Source: JAJFFW01 sp038534195 (GTDB lineage Bacteria > Pseudomonadota > Alphaproteobacteria > Caulobacterales > Parvularculaceae). Taken from it: a stretch of DNA of 64,000 nt. Positions 49,867 to 59,724 of this stretch are shown piece by piece; positions within the stretch are counted from its first letter, which is position 1, and each line of letters starts with the position of its first letter. The notes under the pieces are model-generated. The model was not told where the DNA came from. It saw only the letters and a list, made by a program, of their open reading frames with translations, and made no database searches. A program made the translations under genes and the position numbers. The stretch is taken from NCBI GenBank assembly GCA_038534195.1, contig JBCAXE010000001.1, positions 62,001 through 126,000 of the forward strand. The letters run 5' to 3'.

Positions 49867-52800
49867 TCAAGCCACAGCGCTTGCAGGCGTTAGTCCTTCA
49901 ATGCGATCTTCAAGGTCTTCGCTGGCGCGGCGAAGCGCCTCCAGCGTCTCGTTGTCCGGCGTCCAATATTGCCGGTCTGAAGCTTCCAGCAGCCGATTGG
50001 CGACTTTCGCGCAAGATTTCGGGTTTAGGTCGGCGAGACGGTTATGCAGCTCCGTATCAAGAACAAATGTCTCGGTAATTTGCTGGTAAACCCATGGATC
50101 GACCTGACCGGTCGTCGCCGACCATCCCATCGTGTTGGTGACATGGGCCTCAATCTGGCGCACGCCTTCATAGCCGTGGCGTAACATTCCTTCGTACCAT
50201 TTGGGGTTTAGCGAGCGGGTGCGTGTTTCCAGATGGACCTGTTCGCTAAGGGTCCGAACGATTCCATCGCCGCGCGTCTGGTCGCCGATGTAAACGGCGG
50301 TGTCTTCACCTTTGGCGCGCTTCACGGCGCGACCGATGCCGCCGAGCGTATCGAAGTAATGGTCGACGGTCGTGACGCCAAGCTCTACCGATTCAAGGTT
50401 TTGGTAGGCAAGATCCACATCCTGGAGGATGCTGTTAAGGAGCGCGCCTTGTTGCGCGGCGCTCCCGCCTCGGCCGAAGGCGAATGATTTGCGGGCGGCG
50501 TAAGCGTCTGCGAGATCGTCTTCATTTTCCCAGGCGCCAGAGTCGATCAGTTGATTGACGTTGGCGCCGTAGGCGCCGTCGGCGTTTGAAAAGACACGCA
50601 GCGCCGCGGTCTCCAAATCACACCCATGCTCCGCCTGGTAGGCGAGCGCATGTTTACGGATGAAGTTGCGGTCCGTCGGCTCATCTGCGGCGGCGGCCTT
50701 GTACGCGGCGTCAGCGAGCATGCGCGTTTGCATCGGCAGGAGATCACGGAAGATGCCAGATAGCGTCGCCATGACATCGATCCGCGGGCGGCCGAGGTCT
50801 TCAAGCGGGATAAGGTCAGCGCCGCAGACGCGTCCGTAGCCGTCGACATGGGGCCGCGCGCCCATAAGCGCCAGCGCCTGCGCAATCGGTCCGCCTTCGG
50901 ATTTCAGGTTGTCCGTGCCCCAGAGCACCATGGCGATGGTTTCTGGCAACGAGCCGCTCGCCTCTATGTGGCGATCAAGGAGGCGTTTTGCTTGCGCGGC
51001 GCCGTCTGCGACGGCGAATGCGCTCGGTAAGCGGAATGGATCAAAGCCGTGAATATTGCGGCCGGTGGGGAGGATTTCCGGATTGCGGATCAGATCGCCG
51101 CCAGGGGCAGGACGCACAAAGTTTCCGTCCAGCGCCGAGACGATCGCGTCAAGCTCATCATTGCGCGAAAGCAGGCGGTTCGTCTCCGCGAGGCGTTCAA
51201 GAATTTCGATTTCGGTTTTGTCGCGCATCCGCCGCGCCGCTTCTTTCGCTGATGCGCCGTCCACAATCGCTTCGAGCGTTGCGCGCGACGGCGGCTCGCC
51301 GTCGACAATCGTCGCCGCCAGGAGATCGATACGTTCTTCGCGGTTTGGCGCTTCGCCGGCCACATGCAGGCCGAACGGGATCAACGTCTCTTCCAGATCG
51401 TCAAGTTCCGCCCGCAACGTGTCCATAGACGCTTCATTAAGCGTCTCAGCGCACTCAAGCTCCAATGCTTTGGCTTGCGCAGCCGCGACGCTGAAGAGAT
51501 TGCGCCGCGCTGTTGCATCAGCCGGGTCCGTGGCGCGCCAGCGGGTTAGCGTCGCGCGTAATTCTGAAAGCTCTTTGTAGAGCTCCGCTTTGGTGACTGG
51601 CGGCGTGAGGTAACTGATTGTCACCGCAGCTGAGCGACGCTTCGCGATCGCGGCTTCCGACGGATTGTTGGCGGCGTAAAAATAGAAGTTCGGCAAATCC
51701 CCGATGAGGTAGTCGGGCCAGCAGTCACCGGAAAGGCCGGTGTGTTTGCCCGGCATGAATTCAAGAGCGCCATGGGTGCCGAAATGAAGTACTGCTGATG
51801 CGCCGAAATCTTCGCGAAGATAGCGATAGAACGCTGCGAACGCGTGGGTCGGCGCGAAGCCCTTTTCGAACAGAAGGCGCATCGGGTCGCCCTCGTAACC
51901 GAAGGACGGTTGGACGCCGACGAAAACCTCGCCGAATTGTTCGCCATGAATAAAGATCGAGCGTCCATCCGTATTGTGACGACCGGGCGCAGGGCCCCAT
52001 TGCGCTTCGATGTCGCCAAGCTTCCGCTCGCGCCGGATATGAACATCGGCTGGCACACTTGCATGGACATTCGCGTCCGCACCATACCGTTCGGCGTTTC
52101 CGTTGAGGATCCGGTCGCGCAGCGCGTCGGAGGTGGCGGGAAGGTCGATGGAATAACCGTTCCGTTTCAACGCCTTCAGTGTATTGAAGAGCGACTCAAA
52201 GACCGCAAGATACGCGGCCGTGCCGACAGCGCCGCTATTGGGCGGAAAGTTGAAGAGGACAATGGCGAGTTTGCGCGATGCGCGCGGTGTTGTCCGTAAA
52301 CTGATGAGTTTCTCAACGCGCGCCGCGAGCATTTCCGCACGCTCCGGGCAGGGCAGGATGCGCTTTTCTTCGTTCGCCGCTTCAAACTCACAACCGCGAT
52401 GGCAGCCGCCGCATTGCGTCGCCTCTGGCCCGGCGCGACCGCCGAAAACAATCGGGTTCGCTGCGCCGTCGATCTCAGGGATTGCAACCATCATCGTTGA
52501 TTCGATGGGCGTCAGGCCGCGGCTGTCTGAACCCCATTGGCTCAGCGATTGAAACTCCAGCGCCTGACCTGTCAAATAAGGAACATTGAGCCGCTCAAGA
52601 ATGTCAGCCGCCGCTTTGGCGTCGTTGTAGGCCGGCCCGCCCACCAGCGAGAAGCCGGATAGCGAGACGACGGCGTCGACAATCGCACGGCCGCCTTTCA
52701 CGAAGTATTTTTCGATCGCCTCGCGCGCATCAAGCCCGCTCGCGAAGGCCGGGATCACCCGCAAGCCCCGCGCCTCGATCGCTTCAATAACGCCGTCATA

Positions 52801-53592
52801 ATGGCCGGCGTCTTTGGAAAGTGCATATGAGCGCAGGATCAACACGCCAACCGCGGGCCGCTTCGACCGCGCAAGCGGCAGCTTTGACGCCGCAACGCCG
52901 ATCGGCGGCTTCATCCGTGGATGGTAAACGCCAGTTTCGGGATATTCCACTGGATCAGCGGGATCGAGCGTTCCGATAAGCGCCGCACGGGGCCCGCCCG
53001 CATAGCGGTCGATCAATTGCGCAATCATGTTGCGCACATTGTCTTCCGACCCGGCGAGCCAGTATTGGAGCATCAGAAAGTAGACGCGAACGTCCTGAGC
53101 AGCGCCCGGGATATATTTGAGAATTTTCGGCAACTGACGGAGCATTTTCGCCTGCTGCGCGCCGTTCTTTGCTTTATCGGAAGACCCGCGCAATTTCTTT
53201 AAGAGCGCCAGCGGACCCGATTGCGGCTTGTCCATGCGGAAGCGGCCGAGCCGCGTGAGTTTGACAATTTCCGGCGCCGAAAGCGCGCCCACAAACGCGT
53301 CGCAAGACGCCGCACGCTTTTGAAGCGCCGGAAGGATCGGTTTGATTTGCCCTTCAAGAAACAGCATCCCCGCGATGATGATGTCCGCCTTTTCGATATC
53401 GGCGATGGCGTCGGCGGCGGCGTCTGCGTCGCTTTCCCAAAGGTTGGCGGCGTGCGCGGTCAGAGTGAGGCCAGGGATCTGGCGGCGCAAAGTCCTGCGC
53501 GCTTGCGCTACGGCGCCGGCGAGATGCGCGTCCATGCCGATGACGACGACGCGAACCGGCGTTACTGGAGGGATGCCAGCGCTACCGTCCAT
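49867..53592 (-). CDS. bchH: Magnesium chelatase subunit H
   Basis: A 1241-residue porphyrin-binding catalytic subunit of Mg chelatase (usual length about 1200). Recognisable parts are VLHFGTHGALEFMPGKHTGL, with the conserved HGxxEFMPGK motif, and KRAKGEDTAVYIGDQTRG. The start at 53592 (MDGSAGIPPVTPVRVVVIGM) has GAAGG upstream and overlaps bchB by 11 bases; in-frame ATG at 53610 is an alternative. It is fourth in the bchF-led operon. Confidence 0.97.
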   Translation of the reverse strand: MDGSAGIPPVTPVRVVVIGMDAHLAGAVAQARRTLRRQIPGLTLTAHAANLWESDADAAADAIADIEKADIIIAGMLFLEGQIKPILPALQKRAASCDAFVGALSAPEIVKLTRLGRFRMDKPQSGPLALLKKLRGSSDKAKNGAQQAKMLRQLPKILKYIPGAAQDVRVYFLMLQYWLAGSEDNVRNMIAQLIDRYAGGPRAALIGTLDPADPVEYPETGVYHPRMKPPIGVAASKLPLARSKRPAVGVLILRSYALSKDAGHYDGVIEAIEARGLRVIPAFASGLDAREAIEKYFVKGGRAIVDAVVSLSGFSLVGGPAYNDAKAAADILERLNVPYLTGQALEFQSLSQWGSDSRGLTPIESTMMVAIPEIDGAANPIVFGGRAGPEATQCGGCHRGCEFEAANEEKRILPCPERAEMLAARVEKLISLRTTPRASRKLAIVLFNFPPNSGAVGTAAYLAVFESLFNTLKALKRNGYSIDLPATSDALRDRILNGNAERYGADANVHASVPADVHIRRERKLGDIEAQWGPAPGRHNTDGRSIFIHGEQFGEVFVGVQPSFGYEGDPMRLLFEKGFAPTHAFAAFYRYLREDFGASAVLHFGTHGALEFMPGKHTGLSGDCWPDYLIGDLPNFYFYAANNPSEAAIAKRRSAAVTISYLTPPVTKAELYKELSELRATLTRWRATDPADATARRNLFSVAAAQAKALELECAETLNEASMDTLRAELDDLEETLIPFGLHVAGEAPNREERIDLLAATIVDGEPPSRATLEAIVDGASAKEAARRMRDKTEIEILERLAETNRLLSRNDELDAIVSALDGNFVRPAPGGDLIRNPEILPTGRNIHGFDPFRLPSAFAVADGAAQAKRLLDRHIEASGSLPETIAMVLWGTDNLKSEGGPIAQALALMGARPHVDGYGRVCGADLIPLEDLGRPRIDVMATLSGIFRDLLPMQTRMLADAAYKAAAADEPTDRNFIRKHALAYQAEHGCDLETAALRVFSNADGAYGANVNQLIDSGAWENEDDLADAYAARKSFAFGRGGSAAQQGALLNSILQDVDLAYQNLESVELGVTTVDHYFDTLGGIGRAVKRAKGEDTAVYIGDQTRGDGIVRTLSEQVHLETRTRSLNPKWYEGMLRHGYEGVRQIEAHVTNTMGWSATTGQVDPWVYQQITETFVLDTELHNRLADLNPKSCAKVANRLLEASDRQYWTPDNETLEALRRASEDLEDRIEGLTPASAVA

Positions 53593-55132
53593 AATGCGCC
53601 TTCGCGTCATATAAAGTATCAACGCTGATCAAATTGATTTGCTGCTCGACGGCGTAGCTCTCGGTATTACGCCGCGCTTTGCCGCGCACGAAAAAGGGGA
53701 TTTTCTTCAATTCTTTTTCGGCGTCGGGCGCCCAGCGAATGATATTTTCGGTTTGCATCGCTGACGACGGCGCAGGGTCTTCGCTGACTTTGTCGGCTGC
53801 TGCTGCGCCGTGACCGCCAAGATGCGAGGCGCCCGCCGCGTCATTGAATTCGAAATCGTCGCGGAACATGTGCAATAGGTGCTCTTCAAGGCCCATCACC
53901 AGCGGGTGCACCCATGTGTCAAAGAGTACATTCGCCCCTTCAAATCCCATTTGAGGGCTGAAGCGCGCTGGAAAGTCTTGTACGTGCACGGGCGCGGAAA
54001 TCACCGCACACGGAAGGCCAAGACGTTTTGCAATGTGGCGTTCCATTTGCGTGCCGAGCACGAGCTCCGGCTGGGCGGCGGCAACTTTTTCTTCGACTTC
54101 AAGATAATCGTCAGTGATTAGCGGCTCGACACGATATTTTTGCGCTGCTGCGCGCACGTCGCGAGCGAATTCGCGATTATAGCAGCCAAGGCCGACCACA
54201 TCGAAACCGAGTTCTTCGGTCGCGACCCGGGCCGCCGCAACGGCGTGTGTGGCGTCGCCGAAGATAAAGACCCGTTTTCCTGTGAGGTAAGTCGAATCAA
54301 TCGAACGCGACCACCAGCCCATATTGCCTTGCTGTAGGTCATCCGGAACGTCGATTCCTGCAAGCGCGGCGACTTCATCAATGAAGTCATTTGTGGCGCC
54401 GACCCCGATCGGAACAATCGTGGTGAACGGCATCCTTAATTCGCGCTTCAACCAACGCGCCGCCGTATCAGCAATTTCCGGGTACAGAACAACGTTGAAG
54501 TCGGCGGCGCCAAGGCGCGCGAGGTCGGCCGCGGTTGCATTGAGTGGGGCGACGACGTTGACGTCGATACCAAGGGCGGACAGGAGTCCTGTGATTTCTT
54601 TGACGTCGTCACGGTGGCGAAAGCCAAGCGCCGTTGGGCCTAAAATGTTACAGGAAGGGCGTCCGGTGTGCAGCGAGACCTTTTCGGCGTTGCGGACGAC
54701 CAGCGTTCGCGTCAACTGATAGAAGGTCTCGGCCGCCCCCCAATTTTCCTTTCGCTGGTAGGAAGGCAATTCGAGCGGAATAACCGGCGCAGGCAGTGCG
54801 AGAGCCTTCGCCAATCCGCCGGGGTCGTCCTGAATGAGTTCAGCCGTACACGATGCACCTACCAAAATCGCATTCGGCTTAAATCGCTCATAAGCGTTTT
54901 TCGCCGCGACCTTGAAAATCTCCGCCGTATCCGAACCGAGATCGCGCGCTTCGAAGGTTGTGTAGGTCACCGGCGGGCGCGCGTCGCGGCGCTCAATCAT
55001 CGTGAAGAGAAGATCGGCGTAGGTGTCGCCCTGAGGCGCGTGCAGCACGTAGTGGACATCTTTCATCGCCGTAGCGACGCGCATCGCTCCTACGTGGGGC
55101 GGCCCTTCATATGTCCACACGGTCAATTGCAT
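53582..55132 (-). CDS. bchB: Dark-operative protochlorophyllide reductase subunit B
   Basis: A 516-residue NifK-like subunit. The N-terminus MQLTVWTYEGPPHVGAMRVA is diagnostic, and Asp 36 (in APQGDTY) matches the unusual aspartate ligand of the BchN-B 4Fe-4S cluster. The C-terminal helix region FVRGKARRNTESYAVEQQ, with its small domain, is present. The start overlaps the bchN stop by one base. Confidence 0.97.
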   Translation of the reverse strand: MQLTVWTYEGPPHVGAMRVATAMKDVHYVLHAPQGDTYADLLFTMIERRDARPPVTYTTFEARDLGSDTAEIFKVAAKNAYERFKPNAILVGASCTAELIQDDPGGLAKALALPAPVIPLELPSYQRKENWGAAETFYQLTRTLVVRNAEKVSLHTGRPSCNILGPTALGFRHRDDVKEITGLLSALGIDVNVVAPLNATAADLARLGAADFNVVLYPEIADTAARWLKRELRMPFTTIVPIGVGATNDFIDEVAALAGIDVPDDLQQGNMGWWSRSIDSTYLTGKRVFIFGDATHAVAAARVATEELGFDVVGLGCYNREFARDVRAAAQKYRVEPLITDDYLEVEEKVAAAQPELVLGTQMERHIAKRLGLPCAVISAPVHVQDFPARFSPQMGFEGANVLFDTWVHPLVMGLEEHLLHMFRDDFEFNDAAGASHLGGHGAAAADKVSEDPAPSSAMQTENIIRWAPDAEKELKKIPFFVRGKARRNTESYAVEQQINLISVDTLYDAKAHYGR

Positions 55133-56424
55133 CAGACTGCGAGCCTCGTTCGACGATTGAGCGGACGCGCGAACAGCTCTGCTAGGTCGCCCGCCTGCTC
55201 AAAACCGTGAATCGGTGTGAAAACAAGTTCGATCGCCCACTTCGTAGTGAGGCCTTCCGCTTCAAGTGGGTTGGCGAGGCCAAGGCCGCACACCGTAATG
55301 TCGGGCCGGGCCGTTCTGCACCGGTCAAGCTGCAGGTCGACGTCCTGGCCTTCGCTAAGCTGAAGGTTCGCCGGCAGCTGCGCGAGCTCTTCCGCTAAAT
55401 GATCGCGGTGCAGATAGGGCGTCCCCACTTCGATCAGCGACATATTCAGTTCGCTGGCGAGAAACCGCGCGATCGGTACTTCCAATTGGGAGTCCGGGAA
55501 GAAGAAAACAGACTTGCCCGCGAGAGCCTCGCGGTGGCGCTCGAGAGCTTTTTGCGCCCGTGCGCGCGGAATCGCTACTGCCGCCTCAAAAGCTTTTTCG
55601 TCGATCGCCCACTCATCGGCGACGGCTTTCAACCAGGCGGTCGTCCCTTCGACGCCAAGCGGAAACGGCGCGGCGATCCGTTTGGCGCCGCGATCGTCAA
55701 GAAGCCGCGCCGTGTCTCCCAAAAACGGTTGCGCCAGAATGTACCGCGTATTCGGGCCGATCTCCGTCGGCGAGGCCGCGCGGCGCGCCGGAAAGAATTC
55801 CACGTTTTCGACGCCGAGGTGGTCGAAAAGCCGCGCGAATTGATCTTCCACGATATCGGGCAGGGCGCCCACAACGAGGAGCGATTTTTCCTGCGTGCGC
55901 GGTGATTCGCGAAGTTCCGGGACCATTGCGGCCAGGCATGCGTCCTCGCCTTGAGTAAATGTAGTTTCTATACCGCTTCCGGAATAATTCAGTATACGAA
56001 CGTCTGGCGAATAATCCTTCGACAGGCGTTCTGCTGCGCGCGAGAGGTCCAGTTTGATGACCTCTGATGGGCAAGACCCGACCAGGAACAAAAGCTTTAT
56101 GTCGGGCCGGCGCGCCAGAAGTTTCTTGACCGTTTTGTCGAGTTCTTCATGGGCGTCGGCGAGGCCGGCGAGATCGCGTTCTTCGATAATGGCGGTTGCA
56201 AATCGGGGTTCTGCAAAAATCATCACGCCGGCGGCCGATTGCATAAGATGTGCGCAGGTGCGCGAGCCGACAATAAGAAAAAACGCATCCTGCATCTTGC
56301 GATGCAGCCACACGATGCCGGTTAAACCGCAGAACACTTCTCGCTGTCCGCGCTCACGCAAGACGGGATGGGCCGGTCCCTCAGCATGAGGGGCGCATCC
56401 GCCGATATCCAGAGGCGGGCTCAT
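55132..56424 (-). CDS. bchN: Dark-operative protochlorophyllide reductase subunit N
   Basis: A 430-residue NifD-like partner of BchB. Three cysteines for the shared cluster are in REVFCGLTGIVWLH, GSRTCAHLMQSAAG and FLVGSCPSEVIKLDL. The frame is open to 56679 inside bchF, but ATG at 56424 overlaps the bchF stop (ATGA) and matches the usual N-terminus. This enzyme reduces ring D without light. Confidence 0.97.
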   Translation of the reverse strand: MSPPLDIGGCAPHAEGPAHPVLRERGQREVFCGLTGIVWLHRKMQDAFFLIVGSRTCAHLMQSAAGVMIFAEPRFATAIIEERDLAGLADAHEELDKTVKKLLARRPDIKLLFLVGSCPSEVIKLDLSRAAERLSKDYSPDVRILNYSGSGIETTFTQGEDACLAAMVPELRESPRTQEKSLLVVGALPDIVEDQFARLFDHLGVENVEFFPARRAASPTEIGPNTRYILAQPFLGDTARLLDDRGAKRIAAPFPLGVEGTTAWLKAVADEWAIDEKAFEAAVAIPRARAQKALERHREALAGKSVFFFPDSQLEVPIARFLASELNMSLIEVGTPYLHRDHLAEELAQLPANLQLSEGQDVDLQLDRCRTARPDITVCGLGLANPLEAEGLTTKWAIELVFTPIHGFEQAGDLAELFARPLNRRTRLAV

Positions 56425-56900
56425 GCGGAAGCCCCTATGAGGGTGTCCGATGGTGTTTCCAGTCGCGCGCGGCGCAATTTCCAGAGATACTGTCCTGCGT
56501 TGATGACATAAAGCGCGTAAGCCGTGAGCGCGAGCAGCATTTGAAAATCGGGTGAGCCCACGTCGAGGAACAGGACGAAAAGGTAAGCCGTATGGAGCGC
56601 GAGCACGCCCATTGATACGACATCTTCCCAGAAGAATGCTGGCGCAAACAGAAATTGTCCGTAGACGTCTTTCTCCCAAATAGCGCCGGTCACCATGATG
56701 GCGTACAAAACGAATGTTTTGACGACAACGGAGATTGCAGCGGCCTCAAAGCCGTTTCCGGAGATGAGATAGGCGACGACAAGCCACGCGCTGATCAAGA
56801 ATATCGCGAATTGCACCGGAGCGAGGACAGCTTGAACCTTGGTCCAGGGGGATGCGTCCCTTCGCTTGCGCTGTTCCAACGTATAAAGCGGCTTTTTCAA
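56421..56900 (-). CDS. bchF: 2-vinyl bacteriochlorophyllide hydratase
   Basis: A 159-residue membrane protein with four helices that hydrates the 3-vinyl group of chlorophyllide. It begins YTLEQRKRRDASPWTKVQAV and has the family stretch WEKDVYGQFLFAPAFFWEDV. It is the first gene of the long minus-strand operon. Upstream lie two PpsR palindromes back to back. Confidence 0.95.
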   Translation of the reverse strand: MKKPLYTLEQRKRRDASPWTKVQAVLAPVQFAIFLISAWLVVAYLISGNGFEAAAISVVVKTFVLYAIMVTGAIWEKDVYGQFLFAPAFFWEDVVSMGVLALHTAYLFVLFLDVGSPDFQMLLALTAYALYVINAGQYLWKLRRARLETPSDTLIGASA

Positions 56901-56974
56901 GCGTACTCCGTGAATTTTGCGTCGCCCCGACCACTATCGCCGGACAGGGCGAGGGGTCTGGCGATATTCAAGAA

Positions 56975-57008
56975 TGTCAACCAAAGTTTACGTCAAAATA
57001 TATTGACA
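56975..57008. promoter_or_regulatory. Back-to-back PpsR/CrtJ palindromes between bchF and ppaA
   Basis: On the minus strand, CGT-N12-ACA occupies 56992-56975; on the plus strand, CGT-N12-ACA occupies 56991-57008. They overlap by 2 bases and each ends in TTGACA, one pointing to bchF (56980-56975) and one to ppaA (57003-57008). The -10 partners are weak in both directions. The arrangement would let PpsR control the bch-puh operon and its own co-regulator together. Confidence 0.75.
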
Positions 57009-57331
57009 TGCTAGCGTTATTGGCAAAAAATTAGCGATAGAAAAAAGGGTCCCCATTCCGGGGAAAAACAGGTACTGTCTGTCAGATTCAAGATGTGTTG
57101 CGTGCGGAATACTTCCGTCGCACGATATCATCAAAATCGACGAGCCTATTGTGCGGCTGCGAAGTGAAAATTGTAATGCGCGCGACCCGCGGTTTTCCGA
57201 GCGCATTTCGCAGTTGCGGTATTGATAGTTTTTTAAGGCGCGGAGGAAGTTCAAGAGCGTAGAAGTCAAAAAACAATATGCCGGGAAACAACGGGATTGA
57301 TGCCTAAAGTTTCACTCGGCGGAAAGGCGAA
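57009..57331 (+). other. Long untranslated leader or intergenic region before ppaA
   Basis: About 320 bases lie between the ppaA-facing TTGACA and the ppaA ATG, with no supported gene. Small inverted repeats are present: TCCCC, 5 bases, GGGGA (57050-57064 region), and GTGCG...CGCAC near 57103-57124, which encloses GAATACTTC. A cobalamin-riboswitch B12 box (GCCACTG) is not seen. Confidence 0.5.
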
Positions 57332-58267
57332 ATGAGCAATTTTGAACAAGGCCTGGAGGACCGCTCTGATGAAGATCAGGCGCAGCAACACGCAATTTCC
57401 GCGTTTGCAGGTTTGGGCGAAAAGCTTCGTTCGTTTTACAATCGCGGAAAGAGAGACAGAGTTGAAAACCGAAGCGAAGCGACGCTAGGCGCGCGTGCGT
57501 TATTCAATACGATCGAAGGTGAAATAATCCCAAGACTTATGCTTACGCACCACGCCACTGTCGAAATTGAATGCGGCGGCGCAGCGGACCCGGCGTTGCT
57601 GTCATCGCAAGATCACGAACGATTTCTGCAGGCCGTGATGAACGACAGCGCTGCAGCGGCCAATGCGATCGCAGAAACCTACATCGCGCGCGGCGTATCG
57701 AATGAGAGAATTCTACTTGACTTGCTCGCCTCAGCGGCCAGGCGGCTCGGCGAACTCTGGGAAGAGGATTTGTGCGATTTCACCGATGTCACGATCGGGA
57801 CATGCCGGCTGCATGAAATAATAAGAAAAAACAGCGGCTTAAGCGGATTTTTGGATGGTGATGCAAGCGCGGATGGCCCATCCATTTTGTTTTCGACAGC
57901 GTGCGGCGATCAGCACATTTTGGGCGTTATCATGGTTGCCGAATTCTTCCGTGCGGCCGGATGGCGTGTGTGGACTGAGCCCGGCGCCAGCTGCGATGAA
58001 CTGGTTAAAATGCTTCAGGGCAGGCATTTTGACATGCTTGCCGTGTCTGTCGCGTGCGATGTATTCGCCGATGACGCCGCTGGCGACATCAAGCGGCTGC
58101 GGTCATCGTCGTCAAACAAAGATATCAAAGTGGTGGTCGGCGGACAGCTTCTGATCAGAAACCCGGGACTCGCAAAGAACATTGGCGCTGACTGCGTCGT
58201 GAATGATCCGGTGGCGGCGCCGGGAATGTGCAGGGAGTTGCTTGCAGCAAAGAATTTACACTGCTAA
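57332..58267 (+). CDS. ppaA: B12-binding photosynthesis regulator PpaA/AerR
   Basis: A 311-residue regulator. Residues about 95-165 form the helical cap of B12-binding proteins (LGELWEEDLCDFTDVTIG), and residues about 180-305 a cobalamin-binding domain with CGDQHILGVIMV, whose His 195 would be the lower axial ligand of B12. AerR/PpaA proteins counter CrtJ/PpsR repression in response to light and B12. The N-terminal 90 residues are variable. GGCGGAAAGG precedes the ATG. ppsR lies 32 bases downstream. Confidence 0.93.
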   Translation: MSNFEQGLEDRSDEDQAQQHAISAFAGLGEKLRSFYNRGKRDRVENRSEATLGARALFNTIEGEIIPRLMLTHHATVEIECGGAADPALLSSQDHERFLQAVMNDSAAAANAIAETYIARGVSNERILLDLLASAARRLGELWEEDLCDFTDVTIGTCRLHEIIRKNSGLSGFLDGDASADGPSILFSTACGDQHILGVIMVAEFFRAAGWRVWTEPGASCDELVKMLQGRHFDMLAVSVACDVFADDAAGDIKRLRSSSSNKDIKVVVGGQLLIRNPGLAKNIGADCVVNDPVAAPGMCRELLAAKNLHC

Positions 58268-58299
58268 CACGCGAAGATTCTTAAAACAGTGGATTTGAA

Positions 58300-59715
58300 A
58301 TGGACACAACGGCCAATTCTGGCGAACGGCTTATTTCGTTTAAAAGCCCGAAGCGGTTTTTGTCTAATCTCGATCCTGCTGTAACCGCAAAAGTCGTCGC
58401 CTCCGCAGCCGATGTGGCGCTGGTCGTTGATAATGGCGTCATAAAAGACGTCGCCGTCAGCGCTGGCGAGTTGACTAAGGAGCACTACGACTCCGAATGG
58501 CGCGGAAAGAAGTGGATTGAAACGGTCACCGTCGAAAGCCGCTCGAAGATCGAAGATCTTCTGAAGGGCGGGTCATCGACGAAGCCGCACTGGCGCCAGG
58601 TCAATCATCCATCCGCCGCCGGACAAGATGTTCCGATAAAGTACACGGCGGTCAGAACAGGCGAGGGCGACCGCATTGTTGCGCTTGGCCGGGATTTGCG
58701 CGCGCTTTCGACATTGCAACAACGTCTTGTCGACGCCCATCAGGGGCTTGAACGCGACTATAACCGGTTGCGGGAGACCGAAGCACGGTACCGTCTGTTA
58801 TTCCAGGCGGTTTCTGAACCCGTGATGATCATTGACAGCACGTCATACCTCATCGAGGAGGCGAACCCCGCGGCGGAGCGTTTTTTCGGCAAGAAAAACG
58901 GCCCGTTAAGCGGGCAAACCTTGTTGGCGCTGTTTCCCAAAAAATCGCAACGCACGATCGAATTGACGGCCGCCGATGTTTTGTCGAACGGCGCCGGATC
59001 GACCGATGATCTGCCGCTGAAAGGCGTTCGCCGTTGCCGGTTGAGTTTTTCGCTCTTTCAAATCGAAAACAAAATGCGTTTCATCGTTCGCGTTGTCGGG
59101 GGCGCGGAGGAAACGGCTGATGAAGCGGCGGCGCAATCGCAGGTTTTGTCTGTGATCCAGGATATGCCGGACGGTCTGGTGGTGGCCGGCGAGGATCTGC
59201 GTATCTTGCAGGCGAATCGGGCGTTTTACGAAATGGCCCGGTTGCCCGGAACCCGGCAGGCGGAAGGCCAGCGTCTCGAAAAATTTCTGGGCCGCTCGGC
59301 CACCGACATCAATGTTTTGCTTTCCAATATCAAGAATCACGGGTCTGTCCGCAATTTTTCAACGGTGGTGAGAGATCAATTCGGCTCGGAAGAGCGCGTC
59401 GAGGTTTCCGCGGTTCAAGCGCCGTCGGACGACAGACCGATCTATGGTTTCGCTGTTCGTAACGTGGCGCGTCGGCTTGAGGCTGGACAAAAGATCGGCG
59501 AACACCTGCCGCAATCGGTTGATCAGTTGACGGGGCTTGTAGGCAAAGTGTCGCTGAAAGAGATCGTGCGCGAGTCGACGGATTTGATTGAGCGACTGTG
59601 CATCGAAGCTGCACTTGAAATCACCGACGACAACCGCGCGTCAGCCGCTGAAATGTTAGGGCTCAGCCGTCAAGGGCTCTATTCGAAGTTAAAGCGGTTT
59701 GGCTTCGACGGCTGA
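58300..59715 (+). CDS. ppsR: Redox-responsive photosynthesis repressor PpsR/CrtJ
   Basis: A 471-residue repressor of bch, crt and puc genes. It has an N-terminal sensor region, PAS domains (about 160-265 and 285-390) and a C-terminal Fis-type helix-turn-helix (RASAAEMLGLSRQGLYSKLK). There are exactly two cysteines, C246 in VRRCRLS and C434 in ERLCIEAA beside the HTH, in the same places as the redox pair of CrtJ/PpsR. The TGT-N12-ACA sites in this window are its expected targets. Confidence 0.96.
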   Translation: MDTTANSGERLISFKSPKRFLSNLDPAVTAKVVASAADVALVVDNGVIKDVAVSAGELTKEHYDSEWRGKKWIETVTVESRSKIEDLLKGGSSTKPHWRQVNHPSAAGQDVPIKYTAVRTGEGDRIVALGRDLRALSTLQQRLVDAHQGLERDYNRLRETEARYRLLFQAVSEPVMIIDSTSYLIEEANPAAERFFGKKNGPLSGQTLLALFPKKSQRTIELTAADVLSNGAGSTDDLPLKGVRRCRLSFSLFQIENKMRFIVRVVGGAEETADEAAAQSQVLSVIQDMPDGLVVAGEDLRILQANRAFYEMARLPGTRQAEGQRLEKFLGRSATDINVLLSNIKNHGSVRNFSTVVRDQFGSEERVEVSAVQAPSDDRPIYGFAVRNVARRLEAGQKIGEHLPQSVDQLTGLVGKVSLKEIVRESTDLIERLCIEAALEITDDNRASAAEMLGLSRQGLYSKLKRFGFDG

Positions 59716-59724
59716 CATTTCGAG

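Noticed and set aside
49335..50078. Plus-strand frame across bchL and bchH
   Set aside because: It spans the end of bchH and most of bchL in antisense and has no protein-like motif.
57009..57331. Cobalamin riboswitch upstream of the B12-binding regulator
   Set aside because: The B12 box (GCCACTG) and the other conserved cores are not present.
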